The notes: generated by a model not told the origin, from the sequence alone. Shown: positions 1 to 5,875, counted from the stretch's first letter. The stretch: 5,875 nucleotides of DNA from Chloroflexota bacterium (GCA_019242065.1 JAFAWJ010001107.1:1-5875); one strand, 5' to 3'. Numbers and translations: made by a program.

Positions 1-1190
1 AAGATGCCTACAACCGCACGTCCGATCTCGGACTGCTGGGCACCACACTGTGGACCGAAGGACTGGACGGCGTCCGCCGGCTGCAGGTCATGGTCGGCCG
101 TCCCATTCGCCCTCAGCTCGCCGAGCGCCTGCCCGACGTGCCGAGCCTGCTGGAAAAGCTGGGTGGCCGCGCGCATGCCCAACGCAAGTTCGACGGCATC
201 CGGGTCCAGCTCCACCTCGACCGTGGGCAGCCCGAAGGTGAGCAGGTGCGCCTGTTCTCTCGCAGCCTGGAGTCGATGACCACGATGTTCCCAGAGCTGG
301 TCGACGGCGTGCTGCAGCAGGTTCAGGCTCAGACCGCCATCCTCGACTCCGAAGCGCTGGCGTTCAACCCGGCGTCCGAAGAATTCATGCCCTTCCAGGA
401 AACGACTCGCCGTCGACGCAAACACGGCGTCGGGGACATGGCAACCGAGCTACCGCTCAAGGCCATGGTCTTCGACGTGATGTATCGCGACGGAGAAGCC
501 CTGCTGGACCGGCCGCTGCTCGATCGCATCCAACTGCTGTCCGAGATGGTCCGCGGCACAGACGTGCTCCAGACCGAAAAAGGCGTGGTTGTCGACGTTG
601 CCCAGCGACTGGACGAGATGTTCGAAGATTCCCTCGAACGCGGTCTCGAGGGGCTGGTCGTCAAGCGCGTGGACTCGCCGTATCAGGCTGGCGCGCGCAA
701 CTTCAACTGGGTCAAGCTCAAGCGCCACTCGAGGGGCGCCCTCGAAGACACGATCGACTGCGTGCTACTCGGGTACTTTGTCGGGCGGGGCAAGCGGGTC
801 GAGCTGGGCGTGGGTGCGCTGCTGGTCGGCGTGTACGATGCCGCGGCCGACGAATTCAAGACCGTGACCAAGATCGGCACGGGGTTGAGCGACGTCCAGT
901 GGCGCGAGGTTGGCGAGCGGGCTGCGCCGTTCCGCTCGGAGCAGAAGCCGGCGCGCGTGTCGTCGAAGATCATTCCGAGCGTGTGGCTCGAGCCGGCCAT
1001 CGTGGTCGAGGTGCTGGCAGACGAAATCACGAGCTCACCCAATCACACGGCTGGCTACGCGCTGCGGTTCCCAAGGGTGATTCGGTTTCGGGATGCCGAC
1101 AAGCGGCCCGAGGACGCGACGACGCTCGCGGAGCTGGTCGAGCTGTACCAGGCGCAGCGCGGCCGACCGTCCGAGCCCGATCCAGGCTGA
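1..1190 (+). CDS. ATP-dependent DNA ligase, LigB/archaeal type (5' partial)
   Basis: Seals DNA nicks through a ligase-AMP intermediate; in bacteria this class is usually an accessory repair ligase beside NAD-dependent LigA. The reading frame is already open at position 3 and runs about 395 codons to TGA at 1188-1190. Visible in order: the end of the N-terminal DNA-binding domain with the typical linker (GRPIRPQLAERL, near 96-131); motif I KFDG with the adenylated lysine codon at 186-188; motif III DSE from 345; motif IIIa FDVMYRDG from 471; motif IV EGLVVK at 648-665; motif V WVKLKR at 708-725; then the OB-fold domain ending in the RFPRVIRFRDADK segment with its lysine at 1101-1103. All nucleotidyltransferase motifs are intact, so the protein should be active. 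Archaeal-type relatives are about 500-600 residues, so roughly 100-200 N-terminal residues lie outside the window. The next gene begins 17 bp downstream. The class is secure; the true start is not visible. Confidence 0.95.
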   Translation, partial: DAYNRTSDLGLLGTTLWTEGLDGVRRLQVMVGRPIRPQLAERLPDVPSLLEKLGGRAHAQRKFDGIRVQLHLDRGQPEGEQVRLFSRSLESMTTMFPELVDGVLQQVQAQTAILDSEALAFNPASEEFMPFQETTRRRRKHGVGDMATELPLKAMVFDVMYRDGEALLDRPLLDRIQLLSEMVRGTDVLQTEKGVVVDVAQRLDEMFEDSLERGLEGLVVKRVDSPYQAGARNFNWVKLKRHSRGALEDTIDCVLLGYFVGRGKRVELGVGALLVGVYDAAADEFKTVTKIGTGLSDVQWREVGERAAPFRSEQKPARVSSKIIPSVWLEPAIVVEVLADEITSSPNHTAGYALRFPRVIRFRDADKRPEDATTLAELVELYQAQRGRPSEPDPG

Positions 1191-1207
1191 TCTTCGCGCA
1201 TGACCTG

Positions 1208-2179
1208 GTGACTGACGTCTCGTTGGACGACGTCCGCGGCGCGGCGGGGCGCATTGCGCCGTTTGTCGTGCGTACCCCGCTGGAGCGCTCCATCGAGCTG
1301 TCCGACCGCTGCGGCGTCGACGTCTGGCTCAAATACGAGTGCTTCCAACTGACCGGCTCGTTCAAGCTGCGCGGCGCGCTGAATGCGCTCCAGCTACTCG
1401 ACAGCGCGACGACGGTCGTCACGGCCTCAGCCGGCAACCACGGTCTCGGCGTGGCATCCGCCGCGGCCCGCCTCAACATGTCGGCGATCGTCCTCGTTCC
1501 GCGGACGGCGTCGCAGACCAAAGTGGACGCCCTGCGCCAGTCAGGGGCGGAGCTGATCCAGGTCGGCGAGACGTACGACGAGGCTGAAGAGGCCGCCATG
1601 CACCTGGCGCAGTCGCGTGGCCTGCCCTTCATTTCCGCCTACAACGACGCGGCGGTCATCGCTGGCGGCGGAACCGTCGCACTCGAAATCTTCGAGGACC
1701 TGCCCGACGTGCACACGTTGATCGTACCGGCCGGTGGCGGGGGCCTGATCAGCGGTATTGGCGTCGCCGCCCTTGGCCTCGAGCCGAAGACCACGATCTA
1801 CGGAGTTCAGTCTGAGGCCTCGCCCGCGCTGCACGCCGCCCTGGCGCACGGCCGGCTGGTCCAGGTGGAAATTCGCCCGTCGCTGGCCGACGGTCTGGCC
1901 GGCAACGTCGAGGCCGGCAGCATCACGTTCGAGTTGATCCGCCAGCACGTCCACCGGTTAGAGCTGGTTTCGGAAGCGGCCATTGCCGAAGCCATGCACT
2001 GGCTGCTGGTGCACGAGCGAGTGGTAGTCGAGGGCTCGGCGGCCGTGGGTGTCGCGGCGCTGCTGGGGGGCCAGCTCAGGCCTCAAGGTCCAGTGGCGGT
2101 GGTACTGACGGGCCGCAACGTGGCGCAGGCAGTGCTGCGAAAATACGTGCATGCCCCTGTTCGAATACCGCCGGTATGA
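1208..2179 (+). CDS. PLP-dependent threonine/serine dehydratase-like enzyme
   Basis: Fold-type II pyridoxal-phosphate enzyme of 323 residues, related to threonine ammonia-lyase (IlvA/TdcB catalytic domain), serine racemase and hydroxyaspartate/hydroxyectoine-pathway dehydratases. The likely reaction is deamination of a beta-hydroxy amino acid to a 2-oxo acid and ammonia in the cytosol. Visible motifs: SFKLRGA with the Schiff-base lysine K53 (codon 1364-1366); SAGNHGLG at 73-80; the glycine loop GGGG at 176-179 that holds the PLP phosphate; EGSAAVGVAAL from E275; and TGRN at 301-304 in the place of the usual SGGN. There is no C-terminal ACT domain, so isoleucine feedback as in biosynthetic IlvA is unlikely. 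GTG at 1208 was chosen because the family N-terminus (helix, then RTPLE) begins just after it; there is no good Shine-Dalgarno, and the open frame upstream lies inside the ligase gene. The 17 bp gap from the ligase suggests co-transcription. Substrate specificity cannot be read from the sequence. Confidence 0.9.
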   Translation: MTDVSLDDVRGAAGRIAPFVVRTPLERSIELSDRCGVDVWLKYECFQLTGSFKLRGALNALQLLDSATTVVTASAGNHGLGVASAAARLNMSAIVLVPRTASQTKVDALRQSGAELIQVGETYDEAEEAAMHLAQSRGLPFISAYNDAAVIAGGGTVALEIFEDLPDVHTLIVPAGGGGLISGIGVAALGLEPKTTIYGVQSEASPALHAALAHGRLVQVEIRPSLADGLAGNVEAGSITFELIRQHVHRLELVSEAAIAEAMHWLLVHERVVVEGSAAVGVAALLGGQLRPQGPVAVVLTGRNVAQAVLRKYVHAPVRIPPV

Positions 2180-2477
2180 GGCGGTCCCGGGTAAGCTGCC
2201 CGCCCTGCACAAGCGGTTCGAGTCGACCACGCTCGGGTTCTTCAAGAAGCACGGCATTGGTGTGGTCGGCTTCTGGGATGCCGTTACCGGCACCAGCAAC
2301 GAGCTGCACTACATCTTGCGCTACGACGACATGGCCCACCGCGAAAAAGCCTGGGGCGCCTTCCAGGCCGACGACGGCTGGATCCGCGCCCGCGCGGAGA
2401 CCGAACGCGAGGGTCCGCTGGTCGCGCGCGTCTTCAATCAGTTCTGGAACGCGACCAATTATTCACCTTTGAAATAG
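2151..2477 (+). CDS. NIPSNAP family protein
   Basis: A 108-residue single-domain protein of the NIPSNAP family, which adopts a ferredoxin-like dimeric alpha/beta-barrel fold; the bacterial members have no firmly established reaction. Family hallmarks are seen in order: FEYRRYEAVPGKLPAL at residues 4-19; a helix leading into the HGIGVVGFW strand at 34-42; LHYILRYDDMAHREKAW at 52-68; FQADDGW at 71-77; and the C-terminal NYSPLK at 103-108. The ATG at 2151 lies 29 bp inside the dehydratase gene, in another frame. It is supported by homology, because the first strand starts within four residues of this Met and no later in-frame start keeps it. There is no clear Shine-Dalgarno, so translation may be coupled to the upstream gene. 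Overlap and shared direction suggest it belongs to the dehydratase unit. There is no signal peptide or membrane segment, so it is probably cytosolic. Confidence 0.88.
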   Translation: MPLFEYRRYEAVPGKLPALHKRFESTTLGFFKKHGIGVVGFWDAVTGTSNELHYILRYDDMAHREKAWGAFQADDGWIRARAETEREGPLVARVFNQFWNATNYSPLK

Positions 2478-2486
2478 ATGAAATGA

Positions 2487-2528
2487 CCTCCAAGCAGTCG
2501 TTAGCGAAGTGCTAACACAGCTTGGGGG
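2487..2528 (+). terminator. Two-part stem-loop after the NIPSNAP gene, possible terminator
   Basis: Ten bases after the NIPSNAP stop, 2487-2495 pairs with 2520-2528 (nine pairs, one of them G-U). A small internal loop (2496-2499 / 2517-2519) separates this from a perfect six-pair stem, GTTAGC at 2500-2505 with GCTAAC at 2511-2516, closed by a GAAGT loop. The position suits a 3' end of the ligase-dehydratase-NIPSNAP unit. The downstream bases (CCTCCTTAATG) are not a real T tract, so it is either a weak intrinsic terminator, an RNA-stabilising hairpin, or a leader element for the next gene. The inner palindrome alone could equally be a protein-binding operator. Confidence 0.4.
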
Positions 2529-2581
2529 CCTCCTTAATGATCGGCGGTCAGACTGAGGGTAGTGATTTCACCCAGTCGACC

Positions 2582-2585
2582 GGAG
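2582..2585 (+). promoter_or_regulatory. Ribosome binding site GGAG deciding the zinc-ribbon gene start
   Basis: GGAG sits nine bases before the ATG at 2595. It favours that ATG over the in-frame GTG at 2562, which has no such site. It is the clearest Shine-Dalgarno seen in the window. Confidence 0.6.
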
Positions 2586-2594
2586 TCGCCGCCG

Positions 2595-2924
2595 ATGCAG
2601 CCCAATATTCGTACGTTCGTTCTTGCCGACCTGAAGTGCTACATGTGCGGGGCCACCGCGGGGTCGATCGAGCGTGAGCGCGACACCACCCTCCAGACAG
2701 TGGCACTGCAGCGCGGCGGTCAGGTGGGACTGATCGGGTCGTGGGAAACCTCGCGACTGCGCTGCCCGCGGTGTGGCGGCTCCGTCTATGTCGACCAGGT
2801 GGAGATTGTGGACCGGCGCACCGAGCCGCTCGAGTGGGAGGACGAGGGTCCACGTCGTGGACGGCCGCCGAAGTGGCTGGTCGAACAGCGCCGCCGCAAG
2901 CGGGAACGCGAGCTCAGCGCCTGA
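2595..2924 (+). CDS. Small zinc-ribbon protein with AT-hook-like basic C-terminus
   Basis: A 109-residue protein not assignable to a named family. It carries two CxxC knuckles, C15-Y-M-C18 and C57-P-R-C60, the second followed by GG, which is the spacing and context of a zinc ribbon; about 38 residues lie between them. The second half has an acidic stretch (EWEDEG) followed by RRGRPPKW, which resembles the RGRP core of an AT-hook, then a strongly basic tail (EQRRRKRERE). Zinc knuckles plus an AT-hook-like segment suggest nucleic-acid binding, possibly a small transcription or RNA-associated factor; this is inference. ATG 2595 is preferred over GTG 2562 because of GGAG nine bases upstream, and the extra eleven residues would be proline-rich and featureless. 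The gene stands apart (117 bp from the upstream stop) and ends eight bases before a strong terminator, so it is probably monocistronic. There is no signal peptide or membrane segment. Confidence 0.8.
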   Translation: MQPNIRTFVLADLKCYMCGATAGSIERERDTTLQTVALQRGGQVGLIGSWETSRLRCPRCGGSVYVDQVEIVDRRTEPLEWEDEGPRRGRPPKWLVEQRRRKRERELSA

Positions 2925-2931
2925 TCCGTCC

Positions 2932-2958
2932 GGCCTCTCTGAGAGAGGCCTGTTTATT
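2932..2958 (+). terminator. Rho-independent terminator
   Basis: A perfect inverted repeat, GGCCTCTCT at 2932-2940 and AGAGAGGCC at 2942-2950 (in practice an eight-pair stem with a TGA loop), is followed by TGTTTATT. It starts eight bases after the zinc-ribbon stop codon. The minus-strand gene ends at 2964, so the element lies between two convergent genes; on the minus strand no T tract follows the hairpin, so it should act mainly on plus-strand transcripts. Confidence 0.85.
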
Positions 2959-2963
2959 GGTAT

Positions 2964-3563
2964 TCAGGCAGCTTGCCAACCAGCTGAGACCGGCGAGCCG
3001 AGGGTCGGCCGATGATGGCTCACCGACACTTCAGCCACGTTGAAGCCCAGCCGCCGCACGCTGGCCAGCAGCTCGGCGCAGCCCGAATTGTGCCGGCCCG
3101 CTTGCTTGAGCCGCTGCCAGACCTCCTTGCGCATCAGCCCGAAGGCGACGTCGAGCTCGACGCTCCAGCCCCACCGATGCAGTTGGCGCACCAGCACGTC
3201 CGTGCGGCGTGGCCGGTACCCGACCGCCACGTCCGCACCCTGCTCGATGCTGTCCAGCAGATGGTTCAGCTCACGGACGTCGTACTGGCCATCCTGCGCC
3301 GCGACGAGGATCAGCTCGTACTGGGCGGCGTCGCAGCCATCGGCGATCGAGTTGCCGTCGATCAGACGCAGCGGGAGGCCATGACCACGGGCGCGAAGGT
3401 TGGCGATCTCAGGCGTCTCGTCGCCGGCGAGTAACAAGATCTCGAAGCTATCGTCGACGAGGCCTTCGAGCACGGCGACCAAATCGAGCACAGAACTCTC
3501 CAGGTCATCGCCGGGCAGGACCACCGCAGAGATTCCAGCGAGCGGTGCACGATTGAGTAACAC
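2964..3563 (-). CDS. Degenerate glycosyltransferase family 2-like protein
   Basis: A 199-residue protein with the outline of a GT-A fold family-2 glycosyltransferase of the dolichyl-phosphate-mannose-synthase kind. Seen: first strand ISAVVLP at 11-17; second strand EILLLAGDE at 41-49, where active relatives read VDDGS; AAQDGQYDV at 88-96, matching DADGQHDP with the first Asp replaced by Ala; EQGADVAVGYRPRRTD at 107-122; and LDVAFGLMRKEVW at 137-149, matching the DvdcaFkLmR segment. About 20 residues seem missing between WGWS and that segment, and the protein is shorter than the usual 230-250. No membrane helix is visible. The frame is intact, so this looks like a pseudoenzyme or a diverged transferase rather than a frameshifted relic. 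The start is GTG at 3563 with AAGG close upstream; no earlier usable start exists before an in-frame stop. It follows the thiolase by 68 bp on the same strand and may be co-transcribed. Confidence 0.65.
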   Translation of the reverse strand: MLLNRAPLAGISAVVLPGDDLESSVLDLVAVLEGLVDDSFEILLLAGDETPEIANLRARGHGLPLRLIDGNSIADGCDAAQYELILVAAQDGQYDVRELNHLLDSIEQGADVAVGYRPRRTDVLVRQLHRWGWSVELDVAFGLMRKEVWQRLKQAGRHNSGCAELLASVRRLGFNVAEVSVSHHRPTLGSPVSAGWQAA

Positions 3564-3592
3564 GGGCCTTGTGGGGAGTATGCGCTCCGGCT

Positions 3593-3610
3593 TGCTAATA
3601 CGCTGCTAAT
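3593..3610. repeat. Direct repeat TGCTAAT x2, 11 bp period
   Basis: TGCTAAT occurs at 3593-3599 and again at 3604-3610, start to start 11 bp, about one helical turn, in the 68 bp gap upstream of the GT2-like gene (read as ATTAGCA on the minus strand). Spacing and location would suit a tandem protein-binding site, but two short copies can occur by chance. Confidence 0.35.
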
Positions 3611-3631
3611 GGCGCGCAAATGTACTGATAA

Positions 3632-4861
3632 TCAATCTGCGGGCTCGAGGATGGCGGCGATGCCCTGGCCCACGCCGATACACATCGTCACCAGCGCGTG
3701 CGCCTTGCCCGTGTGACGCAGCTGCAGCGCCGCGCTACCGGCCAGCCGGGCGCCCGAGCAGCCCAGCGGATGACCCAGCGCGATCGCCCCACCGTTGGGA
3801 TTGACCCGCTCCTCGTCGCGCCAGTCGATACCCAAATCTTCCAATGAGGCGATCACCTGCGAGGCGAACGCCTCGTTGAGCTCGACGATCTGGACATCGT
3901 CGACCGACATCTCCGCCCGCTGCAGGACCTTGCGCGACGCGGGAATCGGCCCCAGACCCATCTCATCCGGCGCGACGCCGGCCGCCGCGGTACTCACGAT
4001 GCGCGCTATCGGCTGCAGCCCGAACGAGCGCGCCCGCTCAGCGGACGTGACCAGCAGCGCGGCGGCGCCATCGTTGATCCCCGACGAGTTGCCGGCCGTG
4101 ACCGTGCCGTCGCGCGTGAACGCCGGCCGCAGCTTGGCCAGCGCCTCGAGGGTGGTCGACGGCCGCGGATGCTCGTCGCGGTCGACCACCAATGGCTCAC
4201 CGCGGGACTGGGGCACTGAGACGGCCACGATCTCTTCGGCGAGCCGCCCGCTGTCGATGGCCCGGCCGGTCTTGTGCTGGCTCAGCACCGCAAAGGTGTC
4301 CTGGTCCTGGCGCGAGATGCCACGCCGCTCGGCGACGTTTTCGGCGGTCTGGCCAAGGCTATCGGTGTGGCCGGCGGCCTCGAGGTCCGGGTGTGGGAAG
4401 CGCCAGCCCAGAGTCGAGTCGGCCATGGCCGGCACGCCGCGCGGGTAGGCAACCTCGGGCTTGAGCATCACCACGGGTGCGCGACTCATGCTTTCGACGC
4501 CGCCCGCAATAAACACGTCACCCTGGCCGCTCCAGATAGCGTGGGCCGCCGCGTTGATCGCCTGCAGGCCCGAGCCGCACAGTCGGTTGACCGTCTGGCC
4601 GGGCACTTCGACCGGCAGGCCCGCCAGCAGCAGCGCCATACGCGCGACGTTGCGGTTGTCTTCGCCGGCCTGGTTACCGCAGCCGATGATGACGTCCTCG
4701 ACCTCGCGTGGATCGACGCCGGTCCGCTCCAGCAGCGAGCGGATGACGTGCGCCGCGAGCGTGTCCGGGCGCACGCCGGCCAGCGCACCACCGTAGCGGC
4801 CAATGGGGGTTCGGACATAACCCGCGATGACGGCCTCGCGGGACCCGCCGTTCGAGCTCAT
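3632..4861 (-). CDS. Thiolase (acetyl-CoA / beta-ketoadipyl-CoA acyltransferase type)
   Basis: A complete 409-residue thiolase, normal length for the family. It catalyses CoA-dependent cleavage of a 3-oxoacyl-CoA, or the reverse condensation of two acyl-CoAs, in the cytosol. Catalytic residues are all present: nucleophile Cys95 in NRLCGSG; N329-E330 in NEAFA; His364 in GHPLGCSGAR; and the second Cys394 in TMCIGVGQG. Several stretches, including RTPIGRYGGALAGVRPD (17-33), NQAGEDNRNVARMALLLAG (63-81), ESMSRAP (123-129) and DEHPRPSTTLEALAKLRP (229-246), strongly resemble PcaF/PaaJ beta-ketoadipyl-CoA thiolases. However, no other aromatic-degradation gene is in view, so a general fatty-acid or acetoacetyl-CoA role is equally possible and no symbol is given. 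The start is ATG at 4861, with only a weak GGCGG before it. It lies 33 bp downstream of the solute-binding-protein gene, in the same reading frame, separated by that gene's TAA. Confidence 0.93.
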   Translation of the reverse strand: MSSNGGSREAVIAGYVRTPIGRYGGALAGVRPDTLAAHVIRSLLERTGVDPREVEDVIIGCGNQAGEDNRNVARMALLLAGLPVEVPGQTVNRLCGSGLQAINAAAHAIWSGQGDVFIAGGVESMSRAPVVMLKPEVAYPRGVPAMADSTLGWRFPHPDLEAAGHTDSLGQTAENVAERRGISRQDQDTFAVLSQHKTGRAIDSGRLAEEIVAVSVPQSRGEPLVVDRDEHPRPSTTLEALAKLRPAFTRDGTVTAGNSSGINDGAAALLVTSAERARSFGLQPIARIVSTAAAGVAPDEMGLGPIPASRKVLQRAEMSVDDVQIVELNEAFASQVIASLEDLGIDWRDEERVNPNGGAIALGHPLGCSGARLAGSAALQLRHTGKAHALVTMCIGVGQGIAAILEPAD

Positions 4862-4894
4862 GCCGCCAGGGTAACTCGGACGCGGAAGGTTGTT

Positions 4895-5875
4895 TTAGCC
4901 GGTGCTGGCGATCGAGTCCTGGTACTCCTTGCGAATCGTCTCGCCGCCGTTGTTCTGCCAGTCTTTGATCAACTGGTCGAAGTCGCTCAGTGGCCGTCGG
5001 CCCACCACGATGTCGGTCAGGCCGTCAGTCATCGCCTGCGTCAGGGTGAAACCCTTGGTGAAGTTCGTCAGGGACACCTGGCCGAACGTGGGATCCGAGA
5101 CTGCCACGGGAATGAGCGATTGTTCGGCGGTCGTCGCGATCTGCGCGTAGTTGGGAATATCCGGCAGATAGAACACGAACGGGTGCTGCGTCGTGTACTT
5201 CCACGGCACGTAGTTAGCGTCGGCATTGCCCTGCTGGGTCAGTGTCGGGGTGCCTTTGCTATCGACGGTGTAGTCGGTCGGGCTCACACCGAAGGTGAGT
5301 AGCTGATCCTCCTGGCTGCCGAATGGCACCGCCAGGAAATTCATGATGCGCAGCAGCTCTTTGACACGGTCGTCGGAGCCTTTCTTGACGGCCGTCGCCC
5401 ACAGATGCCCGCCGGTCACAAAGTGCTGCGCCTTGCCGCCGTCATGCGCCGGGAACGGTGGAATCATGTGGACGTCGAATGGCTGCGACGATTGCAGCGC
5501 CTGGCGCCAGCCGTCCTGCCAGCCGTTGAAGGGGTCGAGCCAGATGCCGAACTTCCCGGCGGCAAACTGGGCGCGCGCCACGACGCCACTGGCGTACGAG
5601 GTCGAATCGGGATGAAAGACGCCTGAGGCATACAGGTCGCGGGTCCAGCCCAGCGTCTCCTTGTATTCGGGCGTCTCGTAATCTTTCGTCAGCTTGCCGT
5701 CTGATTCGAGCCGCCAGCCATTGGGCGCCCCGAACAACTGCGCGAATTGCGGCACCCACATAGTGGAGTTCTGGGCCCCGGCGATGCCATACACGCCGTC
5801 ATTCGGACGCGTCAGCGTCTGCATGATGCGCTTGAAGTCGTCGGCGTTCTTGGGAACGTAGTCCGCGCCGAATGC
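4895..5875 (-). CDS. ABC transporter extracellular solute-binding protein, family 1 (5' partial)
   Basis: The C-terminal 326 residues of a large extracellular solute-binding protein resembling the LplA/LipO (aldouronate or oligosaccharide) group. It would capture sugars outside the membrane for an ABC importer. The frame is open through the right edge; the Met at 5822-5824 is internal, because in-frame residues AFGADYVPKNADDFKRI precede it and match the conserved lobe-closing region. Supporting features are YGIAG, the WTRDLYASGVFHPD segment, KFGIWLDPFNGWQ, the GVSPTDYTVDSKGTPTLT segment late in the protein, and the final DFDQLIKDWQNNGGETIRKEYQDS helix. These follow the order seen in LplA-like proteins, which are about 450-560 residues. 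The signal peptide and lipobox therefore lie outside the window. No permease gene follows; if this is an operon with permeases they must be upstream. The thiolase starts 33 bp after its TAA. Confidence 0.88.
   Translation of the reverse strand, partial: AFGADYVPKNADDFKRIMQTLTRPNDGVYGIAGAQNSTMWVPQFAQLFGAPNGWRLESDGKLTKDYETPEYKETLGWTRDLYASGVFHPDSTSYASGVVARAQFAAGKFGIWLDPFNGWQDGWRQALQSSQPFDVHMIPPFPAHDGGKAQHFVTGGHLWATAVKKGSDDRVKELLRIMNFLAVPFGSQEDQLLTFGVSPTDYTVDSKGTPTLTQQGNADANYVPWKYTTQHPFVFYLPDIPNYAQIATTAEQSLIPVAVSDPTFGQVSLTNFTKGFTLTQAMTDGLTDIVVGRRPLSDFDQLIKDWQNNGGETIRKEYQDSIASTG

Noticed and set aside
899..1207. N-terminal extension of the dehydratase into the ligase gene
   Set aside because: The extra 103 codons overlap the ligase OB domain in another frame and show no homology-like motif; the enzyme fold begins after GTG 1208.
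1027..1632. A 201-codon minus-strand open frame
   Set aside because: Antisense to the ligase end and the dehydratase start, with no motif and Ser/Arg/Ala-rich composition.
2489..2515. CIRCE (HrcA) operator
   Set aside because: Only the right half AAGTGCTAA resembles the consensus; the sequence at the required distance to the left (TCCAAGCAG) does not match TTAGCACTC.
2562..2594. GTG start at 2562 for the zinc-ribbon gene
   Set aside because: No Shine-Dalgarno, and the added eleven residues are featureless; ATG 2595 has GGAG at proper spacing.
3564..3631. Sigma70-type promoter in front of the GT2-like gene
   Set aside because: TTGATT on the minus strand is a passable -35, but no acceptable -10 lies 16-18 bases downstream.
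3795..4448. A 217-codon plus-strand open frame
   Set aside because: Fully antisense to the thiolase, whose catalytic motifs are intact; serine/arginine-rich low-information translation.
4274..5302. A 342-codon open frame on the plus strand
   Set aside because: It lies antisense to both the thiolase and the solute-binding-protein genes, spans their boundary, has no recognisable motif and an Arg/Ala/Val/His-rich composition typical of antisense frames in GC-rich DNA.

Overview
This GC-rich window is ordinary bacterial chromosome: genes are tightly packed, with short gaps, one overlap, and start codons that are mostly weakly marked by Shine-Dalgarno sequence. The combination of an archaeal/eukaryal-style (LigB-like) ATP-dependent DNA ligase, a large family-1 (LplA/LipO-like) extracellular solute-binding protein, a NIPSNAP protein and a small zinc-ribbon protein would fit a soil or sediment Chloroflexota-type genome. 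An actinobacterial origin cannot be excluded, and no marker gene settles it.

Left half, plus strand: the C-terminal ~395 codons of an ATP-dependent DNA ligase (5' end outside the window), then 17 bp later a single-domain PLP-dependent threonine/serine dehydratase-like enzyme, then a NIPSNAP-family protein whose start overlaps the dehydratase by 29 bp. The spacing suggests one transcription unit. A strong two-part stem-loop follows the NIPSNAP stop. After a ~117 bp gap comes a separate 109-residue zinc-ribbon protein with an AT-hook-like basic tail, ending at a clear Rho-independent terminator.

Right half, minus strand (convergent with the left half): reading from the right edge, the C-terminal 326 residues of an ABC-transporter sugar-type solute-binding protein, then 33 bp later a complete thiolase that looks most like the beta-ketoadipyl-CoA/acetyl-CoA thiolase group, then 68 bp later a short glycosyltransferase-2-like protein that has lost its usual nucleotide-sugar-binding aspartates. 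The terminator at 2932-2958 separates the two converging units.

No mobile element, CRISPR array, RNA gene or phage signature was seen. The genes do not form one recognisable pathway: the left cluster mixes DNA repair and amino-acid/PLP chemistry, while the right cluster mixes transport, acyl-CoA metabolism and a probable pseudoenzyme. The points most worth a second look are the degenerate GT2-like protein, the zinc-ribbon/AT-hook protein, and the intergenic hairpin with TGCTAA-type motifs.
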